A DNA stretch of 64,000 bases from Thermohalobaculum sp039816045 (GCA_039816045.1 JBCBYB010000003.1:1-64000), one strand, 5' to 3'; shown: positions 16,280 to 26,066, numbered from the stretch's first letter. Numbers and translations: made by a program. Notes: generated from the letters alone by a model not told the origin.

Positions 16280-17365
16280 ATGACCGCCCACCCAACGATC
16301 CGCCCCCGCCCCGGCATCCTCGACATTTCCCCTTATGTCGGCGGCGAGGCCCATGCGGCGGGGGCAAACCGTACGATCAAGCTTTCCTCGAACGAGAACC
16401 CGCTCGGGCCGTCGCCCAAAGCAATCGAAGCTTACCGCGCAGCGGCAGAGGACCTCGCGCTCTACCCAGATGGCGGGGCCGCGACGCTCCGCCACGCGAT
16501 CGGCCGGGCGCATGGACTGGAGGCGGACCGCCTGATCTGCGGGGCCGGGTCAGACGAGCTGATCGCGCTCCTCTGCCGCGCCTATACCGGTGCCGGCGAC
16601 GAGGTGCTTTACTCGGCGCACGGGTTCCTGATGTACAAGATCTCCGCATCGTCGGCCGGGGCAACCCCGGTGACGGCACCCGAGCGTGATCTCACCGCCG
16701 ATATCGACGCCCTGATCGCCCATCTCACACCCGCGACCCGGCTGGTTTTCGTCGCGAACCCGAACAACCCGACGGGCACCATGGTGGCGGAAGCGGATCT
16801 CGCGCGACTGGCCGATGCGCTGCCGCCCGAGGCTCTTCTCGTAATTGATGCGGCCTATGCGGAGTATGTCCGCGACGGCGACTACGACGGTGGAATCGGT
16901 TTGGTGCGAGCCCGTGAGAACGTGGTGATGACGCGCACCTTCTCGAAGATCCACGGGCTTGCGGCGTTGCGGCTCGGCTGGCTCTACGGCCCTGAGCATG
17001 TCATCGAGGTGCTCCACCGGGTGCGCGGGCCGTTCAACGTCACCGCCCCAGCTCTGGCGGCGGGCGAGGCTGCGATCCTGGACGCGGACTATGTCGCCCA
17101 CTGCGCGATTCAGAACGAGGTCTGGCGCGACTGGCTGACCAAGGAGATCGCCGGCTGCGGCGTTCCCGTGGTGCCGAGCCGGGGCAACTTTGTCCTGGTC
17201 GAGACGGGCGACCGCACCGAGGCCGCAGACAAGTACCTTCGCAGCCGCGGCATCGTCGTGCGCCGTATGGATGGCTATGGCCTGCCGGGGCATCTGCGGA
17301 TCAGTATCGGAGACGAGGAGGCCTGCCGCGCCGTGGCAGAGGCGTTCCGCTCCCTGCCCGCATGA
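16280..17365 (+). CDS. hisC: Histidinol-phosphate aminotransferase
   Basis: 361 residues, a fold-type I PLP enzyme. SSNENPLGPSP opens the core, VANPNNPTGT and VIDAAYAEY follow, and the PLP lysine is in TFSKIHGLAALRLGW. It transfers the amino group of glutamate in histidine synthesis, and many HisC enzymes also act on aromatic keto acids. It overlaps the next gene, a prephenate/arogenate dehydrogenase, by ATGA, so an aromatic (tyrosine/phenylalanine) transaminase role is equally plausible. The ATG at 16280 has a GGAAAAGG-type site; the frame is open upstream but only over methyltransferase coding DNA. Confidence 0.88.
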   Translation: MTAHPTIRPRPGILDISPYVGGEAHAAGANRTIKLSSNENPLGPSPKAIEAYRAAAEDLALYPDGGAATLRHAIGRAHGLEADRLICGAGSDELIALLCRAYTGAGDEVLYSAHGFLMYKISASSAGATPVTAPERDLTADIDALIAHLTPATRLVFVANPNNPTGTMVAEADLARLADALPPEALLVIDAAYAEYVRDGDYDGGIGLVRARENVVMTRTFSKIHGLAALRLGWLYGPEHVIEVLHRVRGPFNVTAPALAAGEAAILDADYVAHCAIQNEVWRDWLTKEIAGCGVPVVPSRGNFVLVETGDRTEAADKYLRSRGIVVRRMDGYGLPGHLRISIGDEEACRAVAEAFRSLPA

Positions 17366-18309
17366 CCACGCGCCTGTTCGAGCGCCTGACGCTCATCGGG
17401 CTTGGGCTCGAGGGCTCCTCCATCGCCTGGGCGGCCAAGCGGGGGGGCCTGGTCGGCGAGATCGTGGGCCATGCCCGCACCGCCGCCACGCGCGCCCGCG
17501 CGCTCGAGCTCGGCTTTGTCGACCGGGTGACCGAGACCGCGGCCGAGGCCGTCGAGGGTGCGGATCTCGTGATCCTCTGTATCCCCGTCGGCGCCTGCGG
17601 GCCTGTCGCCGAGGCCATCGGCCCGCACCTCGCCGAGGGCACCATCGTCTCGGATGTGGGCTCGGTCAAGGTCGCGCTTATCGAGGCGGTCTCCCCCCAT
17701 ATCCCGCCACACGCCCATTTCGTGCCGGCTCATCCCCTGGCGGGCACCGAACATTCCGGCCCAGACTCGGGGTTTGCCGAGCTGTTCGACGAGCGTTGGT
17801 GCATCCTGACCCCAAGCGAGGGAGACCCACCGGAGCCGGTCGCCCGGGTCCGCGCCTTCTGGCAGGGGCTCGGATCGCTGACCGCCGAAATGACCCCCGA
17901 TCACCACGACCTGGTGGTCGCCGTCACCTCCCATGTGCCCCATGCCATTGCCTATACGATGGTCGGTGTCGCCGATCACCTGCGCCGCGTGACGGACGAA
18001 GAGGTCATCCAGTTCTCCGCCGGCGGGTTCCGTGATTTTACGCGGATTGCGGCCTCCGACCCCACCATGTGGCGCGATGTGTTCCTCAACAACCGCGAGG
18101 CGACGCTCGATATCCTGGGGCGGTTTGCGGAAGAGCTCTTCGTCTTGCAGAGGGCCATCCGGATGGGGGACGGCGGTTTCCTGCACGACTATTTCACCCG
18201 GACCCGGGCGATCCGCCGCAACATCGTCGAAGCGGGTCAGGACACCGATGCCCCCGATTTCGGGAGAACCCCGGGGACCGCTGCCCCCGGCAGGAGCGGA
18301 AACCCATGA
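17362..18309 (+). CDS. tyrA: Prephenate/arogenate dehydrogenase
   Basis: 315 residues with the TyrA NAD(P) motif GLGLEGSS at the start and the substrate segment HPLAGTEHSGPDSG near residue 115. The later FSAGGFRDFTRIAASDP block is a conserved helix of the family. It decarboxylates prephenate or arogenate oxidatively on the route to tyrosine; cofactor and substrate preference are not readable. Coupled to hisC by a 4-nt overlap, and its own stop overlaps the extensin-like gene start. No ACT domain is seen, so feedback control by tyrosine would need another mode. Confidence 0.9.
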   Translation: MTTRLFERLTLIGLGLEGSSIAWAAKRGGLVGEIVGHARTAATRARALELGFVDRVTETAAEAVEGADLVILCIPVGACGPVAEAIGPHLAEGTIVSDVGSVKVALIEAVSPHIPPHAHFVPAHPLAGTEHSGPDSGFAELFDERWCILTPSEGDPPEPVARVRAFWQGLGSLTAEMTPDHHDLVVAVTSHVPHAIAYTMVGVADHLRRVTDEEVIQFSAGGFRDFTRIAASDPTMWRDVFLNNREATLDILGRFAEELFVLQRAIRMGDGGFLHDYFTRTRAIRRNIVEAGQDTDAPDFGRTPGTAAPGRSGNP

Positions 18310-19091
18310 GCGCTCCGGTGCTGCTGCTGGCCGCTGTTCTGGGGGCAGCGCCTGAGACCGCGCCAGTTCCCCCGTCACGCCGAGCGCCCGATGCCCAGGA
18401 CCGCTCTTCCGGACCCGAGCGGTCGGTGCTTCCGCCCATCCGGCCCCTGCCCCCGTGGCGCCCGGAGCCGACCGTGCAGACCAAACCTCCGACCGAGGAC
18501 GCGCCGGTGCAGGCGCCCCAGCTGGCCACCGCACCTCAAAGCACAGCGATCCCCAAACCTGGTGCCGATCTCATCTGTCGGGACCCGCGGCTGGAAGGCG
18601 AGCGCATCGACCCGATCCGCCACGCCACACTGCCATGCGGCATCGCCGCCCCCGTGAAGCTCCACCGGGTCGCTGGGGTGCGCCTCTCAACACCGGCCAA
18701 GCTCACCTGCGGCACCGCACGGGCCGTCGCCGATTGGGTCACGGGTATTCTCATTCCCGCCGCGCGCGAGACCATGGGCAGCAGCCCGGCGGAGCTCCGT
18801 GTTGCGGGGTCCTATGTCTGCCGGACCCGCAACCACCAGCCGGGCGCACGGATCTCGGAACACGGCCTCGGGCGCGCGATCGACTTCTCGGCGGTGTCGC
18901 TGGCGGACGGACGGCAGGTCAGCGTGTTTGCCGATTGGGGCGTGGGCGATGCGGGGCGGCTGCTGCGGCGGATGCACAGCGGTGCCTGCGGGCTCTTTAC
19001 CACGGTGCTCGGTCCAGGCTCGGACGCCTTCCACGACGACCATTTTCACTTCGACACGGCGGCCCGTGGCGGCGAGCCATACTGCCGCTGA
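18306..19091 (+). CDS. Extensin-like C-terminal domain protein, exported
   Basis: 261 residues. A short N-terminal hydrophobic stretch (APVLLLAAVLGAAPE) suggests export, then a Pro-rich spacer to about 80. The rest carries the extensin-like (PF06904-type) pattern: a cysteine-bearing core with STPAKLTCGTARAVADWV, SEHGLGRAIDFSAV and FHDDHFHFD near the end, where the paired histidines and aspartates look like metal ligands of a D,D-peptidase-like fold. It probably acts on the cell wall in the periplasm. Starts at an ATGA overlap with tyrA. Confidence 0.8.
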   Translation: MSAPVLLLAAVLGAAPETAPVPPSRRAPDAQDRSSGPERSVLPPIRPLPPWRPEPTVQTKPPTEDAPVQAPQLATAPQSTAIPKPGADLICRDPRLEGERIDPIRHATLPCGIAAPVKLHRVAGVRLSTPAKLTCGTARAVADWVTGILIPAARETMGSSPAELRVAGSYVCRTRNHQPGARISEHGLGRAIDFSAVSLADGRQVSVFADWGVGDAGRLLRRMHSGACGLFTTVLGPGSDAFHDDHFHFDTAARGGEPYCR

Positions 19092-19101
19092 GGGAACCGG
19101 G

Positions 19102-19653
19102 ATGAGCGCGCCGCAGGGGTTTTGGGTGTTCGGCTATGGCTCGCTGATGTGGCGGCCAGGGTTCGACTTTCTCGAGCGGCGCCGGGCAACGCTGTCGGGC
19201 TATCGCCGAGCCTTTGCCCTTGCCTCACATCGGTATCGCGGCACGCCCGAGGCTCCGGGACTTGTCTTGGGTCTCGACTGGGCGCCAGGTGCCAGCTGCG
19301 AGGGGATCGCCTTTCGGGTCTGCCCCACCCAGGAGATGCCCGTCCGAGATTATCTGCACGAGCGGGAGATGGTGACGCGCAGCTATATCGAGGTCTGTTG
19401 TCCGGTGCGCCTGCATGGGGTCGACATGCCCGCCGAAGCGATCGCCTATGTGCTCGACCGCACGCACCGGCAATACGCCGGCGGGCTCGACCTCGAACGC
19501 CAGGCAGAGATCATCGCGGCATCTGTCGGACCGGCCGGACCGAACACCGACTATCTCCACAACACCGTGGATCACCTGCGGGAGATCGGCGTCGAGGACC
19601 CTGAGCTCTACGCGCTGGATGCGATGGTGCGGGAACGGACGGCGGCGGGTTAG
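19102..19653 (+). CDS. Gamma-glutamylcyclotransferase (ChaC-like)
   Basis: 183 residues. The family signature FGYGSLMWRPGF is at residues 9-20, followed by the small beta-barrel and the acidic stretch YLHEREMVTR with the catalytic glutamate. It releases 5-oxoproline from gamma-glutamyl peptides such as glutathione. It may belong to the tyrA-extensin transcript (10-base gap). Its TAG at 19651-19653 overlaps the convergent TAA of the LysM fusion gene. Confidence 0.9.
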   Translation: MSAPQGFWVFGYGSLMWRPGFDFLERRRATLSGYRRAFALASHRYRGTPEAPGLVLGLDWAPGASCEGIAFRVCPTQEMPVRDYLHEREMVTRSYIEVCCPVRLHGVDMPAEAIAYVLDRTHRQYAGGLDLERQAEIIAASVGPAGPNTDYLHNTVDHLREIGVEDPELYALDAMVRERTAAG

Positions 19654-22058
19654 TTCGCGATCCCAGCGAGGTGACGTGCGACCACCTCATACCACTCGCC
19701 ACTTTCGCGCATCTGACGCAGGCCCCGGTTGACCAGCGTGATGTACGCGCGCCCGGCCGGGTTGGTCCGCGGGCTCAGCGCATGGAGCGTGAGGATATCC
19801 GCAAGGTCCGGCAGCTCCACCAGCTGGCCCACGAGGCCGAGCCGATCGATCGCCTCCTCACCAACCACGACGTCGAGACTGACCACGTCGACCTCGCCAG
19901 CCGCGAGTTGGGAGAGACAAGCCTCTGCCGATGCGCCCGTCACAAGGCCGACGGTGCTCTCGGTCAGACCCTTTTGGGTGAGATCAAAGACCGGCAGACC
20001 CTCCGGCCGGCAGATCCGCGCGCCGCGCAGACCGTCATAGTCACGCACGGACTCATAGGTCCCACCGTTCTGGACGAAGTACCCGATCACCATCTCGTGC
20101 AGCGGCTGCGACCAGACAAAATCCGTGCAACGGCTCCGGAGCGCTGCGTTCAGCAATGCCGGGTTAGAGCAGTCGGGCCGCAGCCATGGAAAGCCCACAT
20201 CAAACGCGCCATCGGGCAACAGGATGGTGAGATGCGCGCTCCAATCGTTGATGAAGGAGACGCGGGTCGCCCGCCCGGGGGCGGCACGGTCGATCGCCCG
20301 AAGGATCACGTCCGAAAGCATCCCCTGATCCGGCAGCGCATCCCCTGCAAAAGGCGCATAGGGGCCGGAGAGAAGACGGATGGGCGCCTGGCCCGTCTCT
20401 GCCACGGCCGGCTCGGCGGTTGCGACGATTGCATCCGTCGCTCTGCCAGCGGACGGGTTGAGAAGCGCCGTCTCGGGCTCATCGGCCGAAGCCGCAGCGC
20501 CATCGGTGGCCGGCTCCGCGGCACGTGCTGCTCCCGTTTCAGCCGGTGCTTCCTGTGCCGGTTCATCCGGCAGGATGCGCTCATTCGGCGAGGCGAGGCC
20601 CAGGTCGAGCGACAAAGCAAGCCGGGGAACCGGTTGGTCAGGGGCCGGAAGCTGGCGCGGCTGTGGCGCGGTCGTGGGCGAGAGCCGGAGCGCGAGTGGT
20701 CCACTGACCGAGCGCGCTGCATTGGCGCCGGGATCGCGGTCCGAACTGGGCTCCGCACGCTCCGGTTGCAGCAGGGCCGAAGCAGCCGCAGAGGTTGCAG
20801 AATTGGTGTTGTCGGAAGACGCCGAATTGGTCGGCGGGTTCACGACCGTGGCGCCTGCGACCGGCTGCGTTTCGGCCCGGCCATTCCGTGCCGAAGCGGA
20901 CTGGGACCCCGCAGCCGACGGCGGATTTGCGATCAGGACGCCCTGGGCCGGCACATCGCCCGATCGCGCGTCAGACCCCAGCTGTCCCGCCGCAGCCTGA
21001 ACGGCCCGCCCACTGGCGCCAGATGCAGTGCGTCCAGATGCGCGGCCCGTCGGGCTTCCCGGCTGAATGCCTGCAATGCCACCTGCAGCACGCCCGGTTG
21101 TCGCTGGCGCAACCGCGGCGGCCCCCGTCCGTGCCGCACCTGACGCACCGGGCTGGATCCCAGCGATCCCGCCGCCGGCACGTCCAGCGCGTTGTGCGGG
21201 CTGGATGCCCGCGATCCCTCCGCCTCGCCGCTGACCCGTGACCTGCGTCCCTTGAGCCGGCGCCGCTGGCGTGTCTGCTGATGCTGGCGCGGGCTGAATG
21301 CCGGCGATCCCGCCTGCGGCGTTGCCTCTCGCGACAAGAACCGTGGTCGCAACCCCAGGTTGCAGAAGTTGACCGGTCCCTCTGACGGTGACGGCTTGGC
21401 GCTGGTCATCCGTCTGGGGCACGAACTCGGTCGAGCCGACGGCGATTCGGGGTCGACTGTCGCGCCGGACCGCTCCTTGAGACAGCGCCGCCACACGCTG
21501 GTCGTTCTCACCCGATTGGGCCTGCGCGGATCGGGTCGGAGAGGGCTGTATCTGGCCGAGCTGGGTCTGACTGGGCTGCGTTCGGGATGGCTGGGTCGGC
21601 ACGGGCTGCGTCTGGGACGGCTGGATCTCGGTCGCGGTGGGCGCGGGATCCACCGTCTCCTCGGGGCCGAACAACTCCTCTTCGGAGGGCTGCGGAACCG
21701 GGGCTGGCAAGGCGAGCGTGCTCGCGCTCAGCGTAGGCGCTTCGAGTTGCCCGCCGATCTGCTGTCCATCAAATTCCTGGCGTGTCGAAGGGCCTGAGCC
21801 ATCCACGCAGGGGATGAAAAGCCGCTGCCCGACCAAGAGCAAGGCGGGAGACGCGAGCACATCGCGATTGGCCTGGAACACGGCTTCGAAATTGCCGACA
21901 CCATAAGCGCCAACTGCGATCTCCCGCAAAGTGTCGCCCGCCTGGACCTCGTAGAAGCCACCGCACGCGATCCGTTGTGCCGCCGCCTCTCCAGACGGCA
22001 GAACGAACCAGATTGCAAGGGCAGCCGCCGATACGGTCCGGCGCATCATGCCAGTCAT
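19650..22058 (-). CDS. LysM / solute-binding-protein fusion, exported
   Basis: 802 residues. A signal peptide (MRRTVSAAALAIWFVLPSG...EAAAQ) is followed by one LysM module (about 34-83, YEVQAGDTLREIA ... VGQRLFIPC). A low-complexity linker of about 450 residues has QTQP-type repeats, four GGIAGIQP units and Ala/Ser/Pro-rich stretches. The last about 247 residues (from GQAPIRLLSG) have the pattern of a family 3 extracellular solute-binding domain. LysM would tether it to peptidoglycan, which suggests a wall-anchored ligand sensor or binding protein. The start at 22058 follows GGGGGA; 22049 is an alternative. No transporter membrane or ATPase gene adjoins it. The ligand is unknown. Confidence 0.75.
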   Translation of the reverse strand: MTGMMRRTVSAAALAIWFVLPSGEAAAQRIACGGFYEVQAGDTLREIAVGAYGVGNFEAVFQANRDVLASPALLLVGQRLFIPCVDGSGPSTRQEFDGQQIGGQLEAPTLSASTLALPAPVPQPSEEELFGPEETVDPAPTATEIQPSQTQPVPTQPSRTQPSQTQLGQIQPSPTRSAQAQSGENDQRVAALSQGAVRRDSRPRIAVGSTEFVPQTDDQRQAVTVRGTGQLLQPGVATTVLVARGNAAGGIAGIQPAPASADTPAAPAQGTQVTGQRRGGGIAGIQPAQRAGRAGGGIAGIQPGASGAARTGAAAVAPATTGRAAGGIAGIQPGSPTGRASGRTASGASGRAVQAAAGQLGSDARSGDVPAQGVLIANPPSAAGSQSASARNGRAETQPVAGATVVNPPTNSASSDNTNSATSAAASALLQPERAEPSSDRDPGANAARSVSGPLALRLSPTTAPQPRQLPAPDQPVPRLALSLDLGLASPNERILPDEPAQEAPAETGAARAAEPATDGAAASADEPETALLNPSAGRATDAIVATAEPAVAETGQAPIRLLSGPYAPFAGDALPDQGMLSDVILRAIDRAAPGRATRVSFINDWSAHLTILLPDGAFDVGFPWLRPDCSNPALLNAALRSRCTDFVWSQPLHEMVIGYFVQNGGTYESVRDYDGLRGARICRPEGLPVFDLTQKGLTESTVGLVTGASAEACLSQLAAGEVDVVSLDVVVGEEAIDRLGLVGQLVELPDLADILTLHALSPRTNPAGRAYITLVNRGLRQMRESGEWYEVVARHLAGIAN
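21061..21317 (-). repeat. Four GGIAGIQP peptide-coding repeats
   Basis: On the minus strand the fusion gene encodes GGIAGIQP four times, at about 21292-21317, 21199-21225, 21151-21177 and 21061-21086. Spacing is about 50-90 bases with variable Ala/Gly/Gln-rich spacers. This looks like internal expansion of a linker unit. Confidence 0.85.
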
Positions 22059-22212
22059 CCATTCCCCCGATCGTTGACGGGTTAAACCCCGCCGCGATGC
22101 CTCACTCAGGGCGTCCCGGAGATTAGCAGATTGCCGGATCGTGACAACCATAGCGAGATAGTCCCCCGGACCAAGCTGCCAAGGTCCTGTTCCCAAGGGC
22201 TGCGGAGTTGCC

Positions 22213-23562
22213 TCAGAGCACATGCAAATAGGCGTCGTACTCCACATCGCTGACCCGCGCGAGCAAGCGGGCACGCTCCTGGCGTTTCATCGCCGAGAAA
22301 ATCCGGACCAATTCGGGCCCGAGGCGCGCGGACATAACCGGGCTTGCGGCAAAGCGGGCCTCCGCCTCGCGCCAGGTGAGCGGCAAGGCCGGGCCGTCGG
22401 CAGCCGTGGCTTCGGTCCGGATCGGAGGGGGCAAGGCCAGCTCACCGTCAAGACCGTGAAGCACGCCGGCAATCAGTGCGGCGGCCACGAGATAGGGGTT
22501 TGCATCCGCGCCGGAGACGCGATGCTCGATCCGAGCACCGGGGCCAGTGGTCTCCGGCATCCGCAACGCAGCCCCCCGATTGTCCAGCCCCCAGGCAGCC
22601 ACCGACGGTGCATAGGAGCCGGGCACAAAGCGGCGATAGGAGTTCTGGTGCGGTGCCCAAATCAGCATGGCGTCGGGCATCGTCTCGATCAACCCGGCGA
22701 GCGCGTGGGCTGCGGCGGCGGCAGGTGCTGGTCCTTCGCCCGCATCGAAGAGCGCCTGGCCGTCGTCGTTGGTCAGGCTGATGTGGACGTGCAGGCCCGA
22801 GCCGGACCGCTCGCCATAGGGTTTCGCCATGAAGGTCGCGTCGATCCCGTGTGCGCGGGCACAGCCTCGGATCACACGTTTCAGCGCCATCAGATGATCG
22901 GCGGCGGCGAGCGGATCGGGCACATGCCGGAGGTTAAGCTCGAACTGGCCAGGCCCGAACTCCGCCAGCACCGTCTCGGCGGGCACTCCGAGCGCAATGG
23001 CGGCCTCGTTGATGGCGGCAATCAGAGGCGCAAAGCGGCGGGTGACGGCGACTTCATAGATTTGGTCGCGGGTCTCTCGGATGCGATACCCGTCTGGAGC
23101 AACGGGAGGCTGGGGGCCTTGTGGATCGGTGAGATAGAACTCGAGCTCGAAGGCGAGCGTCGCGGTCAGCCCGCGCTCGGCCAGCGCCTCCACTTGGCGG
23201 GCCAGCACCGCACGTGGGTCGTAGAGGCAAGGCGCATCGCCCTCCCACAGCATGCAAGGGATCTGGAGCGTGGGGCACTCGGCCCACACCATCGGACCGA
23301 TGGCGCCCGGCACCGGGATCAGCGGCCCGTCCGGGTCCCCCCTCTCGATCGCGATCGCGCTCTCGGCCACGTCCTCGCCGAAGATGTCGAGGCCAAGGGT
23401 CGAGACCGGCATCCGCACAGCGCCCTTGGCGGCTTTGTCGAGAAGAGAGGCCGGCAGCAGTTTGCCCCTCTGCAGCCCGTTCAGATCGGTGGCGAAGACC
23501 TCCACCCAGGCAAGATCAGGATGCGCGGCGCGGGCCGCGGCGATGGCCTCAGCGGCGGTCAT
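22213..23562 (-). CDS. Glutamine synthetase family protein (possible gamma-glutamylputrescine ligase)
   Basis: 449 residues, like the PuuA/GlnA-type ligases. The N-terminal beta-grasp part carries VEVFATDLNGLQRGK, the catalytic part has LAFELEFYLTD and AEFGPGQFELNLRHVPD, and a GSGLHVHISL motif lies near residue 250 in the ATP/metal site. True GlnA activity or ligation of glutamate to an amine such as putrescine are both possible; the agmatinase next door, overlapping it by 4 bases, favours the polyamine route. No Tyr-adenylylation motif of classical GlnA is evident at the C-terminus. Confidence 0.78.
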   Translation of the reverse strand: MTAAEAIAAARAAHPDLAWVEVFATDLNGLQRGKLLPASLLDKAAKGAVRMPVSTLGLDIFGEDVAESAIAIERGDPDGPLIPVPGAIGPMVWAECPTLQIPCMLWEGDAPCLYDPRAVLARQVEALAERGLTATLAFELEFYLTDPQGPQPPVAPDGYRIRETRDQIYEVAVTRRFAPLIAAINEAAIALGVPAETVLAEFGPGQFELNLRHVPDPLAAADHLMALKRVIRGCARAHGIDATFMAKPYGERSGSGLHVHISLTNDDGQALFDAGEGPAPAAAAAHALAGLIETMPDAMLIWAPHQNSYRRFVPGSYAPSVAAWGLDNRGAALRMPETTGPGARIEHRVSGADANPYLVAAALIAGVLHGLDGELALPPPIRTEATAADGPALPLTWREAEARFAASPVMSARLGPELVRIFSAMKRQERARLLARVSDVEYDAYLHVL

Positions 23563-24521
23563 GCGCGCCCCCGACAGCGGGCGTAGAGGCAGAGCATCTC
23601 GAGCGCGAGGGTCGCGCCAGCCAGCGCCGTCACCTCCGCATGGTCATAGGCGGGTGCGACCTCCACGAGGTCCATGCCCACCAGATCGATCCCATCGAGC
23701 CTGTGCAGACACTCCTTGGCCTGCCAGGTCGAGAGGCCGCCGCAGACCGGCGTGCCCGTTCCGGGGGCGAAGGCGGGATCCAGGCAATCGATGTCGAAGG
23801 TCAAATAGGCCCGGTTGTCGCCCACGACCTCGCGGATCTCGGCAACCACCGCGTCGATCCCCTCCTCATGCACCCGGTTGGCGTCGCGGATGCGGAAGCC
23901 CATGGGCGTGTCGTTGGTCGTGCGCAGCCCGATCTGGATGGAGCGGGACGGGTCGATCAGCCCTTCGTCAGCGGCGCGGCGGAACATGGTGCCGTGATCG
24001 ATGGCGGTTCTCTCGTCTGAGCCCCAGGTGTCGGAATGGGCGTCGAACTGGATCAGGCTGAGGCCCTTGCCGTGGCGTGCCGCATGGGCGCGAAGCGAGG
24101 GGTAGGAGGTGAAATGGTCCCCACCGAGGCAGAGCGTTGCCGGACCCGCCGCATGGATCGCCTTCAGCGCCGCTTCGATCGTGCCCGGAACCTCGACCGG
24201 TTTGGCATAGTCGAAAGCGATGTCGCCCCAATCCGCCACAGCAAGCCGCTCGAACGGATCGAAAGGCGAGGGCCAGGCGCGTGCCCAGGAGAGTTGCGCC
24301 GAAGCGGCCCGCACCGCCCGCGGGCCGAAGCGGCAGCCGGGCCGGTTGGAGACGGCTGTGTCGAAGGGCACGCCGACCACGGCCACGTCGATCTCCGCCA
24401 ACGGCGCCCCCGCCGCGAGAAACGGTAGACGGCAGAACGAGAGCGCACCCGAGAACATCGGCGTTTCGTGCCGGTCCCCGATCCCCAGCGCTGGGTCCGT
24501 CCGGAAGTCGGTGTCGCTCAT
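23559..24521 (-). CDS. speB: Agmatinase / ureohydrolase
   Basis: 320 residues with the binuclear manganese signature: GGDHFTSYP near 120, DAHSDTW near 148, and DIDCLDPAFAPGTGTP near 235. The family hydrolyses agmatine to putrescine and urea; guanidinobutyrase or related ureohydrolases fit the same motifs. ATG at 24521 has GGGGGA before it. It is upstream of and overlaps the GS-like ligase gene, which fits a putrescine-feeding operon. The aminotransferase gene starts 149 bases away on the other strand. Confidence 0.85.
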   Translation of the reverse strand: MSDTDFRTDPALGIGDRHETPMFSGALSFCRLPFLAAGAPLAEIDVAVVGVPFDTAVSNRPGCRFGPRAVRAASAQLSWARAWPSPFDPFERLAVADWGDIAFDYAKPVEVPGTIEAALKAIHAAGPATLCLGGDHFTSYPSLRAHAARHGKGLSLIQFDAHSDTWGSDERTAIDHGTMFRRAADEGLIDPSRSIQIGLRTTNDTPMGFRIRDANRVHEEGIDAVVAEIREVVGDNRAYLTFDIDCLDPAFAPGTGTPVCGGLSTWQAKECLHRLDGIDLVGMDLVEVAPAYDHAEVTALAGATLALEMLCLYARCRGRA

Positions 24522-24670
24522 GGGGTCCCCCTTTCCGCGGCGCTGCAAACCCGCCTAGCCGTAGAGGCGCGCTGCGGCAAGGGCGCACGGCACGCCCACG
24601 CTCGGCTTGACCCCGAGCGAGGCGCGTCGGACAAGGCTAACATCCCGCCATGCCGAGCCCGGAGCGCCCG

Positions 24671-26062
24671 ATGAACACAAACCCCAATCTCCGCCCGACC
24701 GCCGACTATCAGGCGATGGACGCCGCGCACCATTGGCACCCCTTCACCGATACGGCGGATCTCGCGGCCAAGGGCGCGCGGGTGCTGACAGGGGCTGACG
24801 GGGTCTGGCTGACCGACAGCGAGGGAAACCGGATCCTCGACGGCATGGCCGGGCTCTGGTGCGTGAATGTCGGCTATGGCCGGCACGAGATCGCGGATGC
24901 CGTGCACCAGCAGATGCTGCGGCTGCCCTATTACAACACCTTCTTCCAGTGCACGCACCCCGCTGCGGCGGAGTTCTCGGCGGCCCTCTGCGAGGTCGCG
25001 CCGCCCCAGATGAACCGGGTGTTCTTCGCAAATTCCGGCTCCGAGGCGAACGACACGGTGTTTCGCCTCGCCCGCGTCTATTGGGACAACGTGGGCAAGC
25101 CGGAGAAGAAGGTCTTCATCGGGCGCCTCAATGGCTATCACGGCAGCTCGGTCGCCTCCGCCTCGCTCGGCGGCATGAAGGCGATGCATGTGCAGTCCGG
25201 CATGCCCATCGAGGGGGTCGAGCACATCCACCAGCCCTATTGGTTCGGCGAGGGGGGCGAGATGACCCCCGCCGAGTTCGGCCTCGCCCGGGCGCGTGAG
25301 CTGGAGGCCGCCATCGACCGGATCGGCGAGGGCCGGGTCTGCGCCTTCATCGCCGAGCCGATCCAGGGCGCCGGCGGAGTGATCGTGCCACCGGAGACCT
25401 ATTGGCCCGAGATCGCGCGGATCTGTGCCGAGCGCGAGATCCTGCTGGTTGCCGACGAGGTGATCTGCGGCTTTGGGCGCACAGGCAACTGGTGGGGCTC
25501 CGAGACCTATGGGATTACGCCGGATCTCATGCCGATCGCCAAGGGGATGACCTCGGCCTATGTGCCCATGGGCGGCGTTCTGATCTCGGATCGGGTCGCG
25601 GGGCCGGTGATGGAGCATGCGGGGGAGTTCGTCCACGGCTACACCTATTCAGGCCATCCGGCGGCCTGTGCGGCGGGGCTCGCCAATTTGCGCATCCTGC
25701 AGGAGGAGCGCCTGGTCGAGCGGGTCCGCGACCGCGTCGGCCCTTATCTGCAGGAGCGGTGGCTCCGGCTCGCCGATCATCCGCTGGTGGGCGAAGCCCG
25801 TATGGTGGGCTTGATCGGCGCCATCGAGCTGGTGGCCGACAAGGCGACCCGCACGCGGTTCCCGGAGGAAGGGACCACAGGCATGCAAGCGCGTGATCTT
25901 TCCTTGGCCAATGGCCTCGTGATGCGAGCGACGCGCGATACCATGCTGATCTCACCGCCCCTCTGCATCACCGAGGAGGAGTGCGATCAACTGGTGGAGC
26001 GCGCGCAGAAAACCCTCGACGATTTGGCCGATCTCAAGACCCGCGAGGGCTGGCGGGGCTGA
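24671..26062 (+). CDS. Class III aminotransferase (putrescine/omega-amino acid type)
   Basis: 463 residues. PLP-fold marks include FANSGSEANDTVFRLAR, FIGRLNGYHGSS, VADEVICGFGRTGNWWG and the lysine in IAKGMTSAYVPMGG. These resemble SpuC-like putrescine-pyruvate and beta-alanine-pyruvate transaminases. With agmatinase, a GS-like ligase and a PuuB-like oxidase in the neighbourhood, putrescine or a related amine is a likely substrate. Start follows GGAG; the ATG at 24650 is less favoured. Precise donor specificity is not determinable. Confidence 0.82.
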   Translation: MNTNPNLRPTADYQAMDAAHHWHPFTDTADLAAKGARVLTGADGVWLTDSEGNRILDGMAGLWCVNVGYGRHEIADAVHQQMLRLPYYNTFFQCTHPAAAEFSAALCEVAPPQMNRVFFANSGSEANDTVFRLARVYWDNVGKPEKKVFIGRLNGYHGSSVASASLGGMKAMHVQSGMPIEGVEHIHQPYWFGEGGEMTPAEFGLARARELEAAIDRIGEGRVCAFIAEPIQGAGGVIVPPETYWPEIARICAEREILLVADEVICGFGRTGNWWGSETYGITPDLMPIAKGMTSAYVPMGGVLISDRVAGPVMEHAGEFVHGYTYSGHPAACAAGLANLRILQEERLVERVRDRVGPYLQERWLRLADHPLVGEARMVGLIGAIELVADKATRTRFPEEGTTGMQARDLSLANGLVMRATRDTMLISPPLCITEEECDQLVERAQKTLDDLADLKTREGWRG

Positions 26063-26066
26063 CCGT

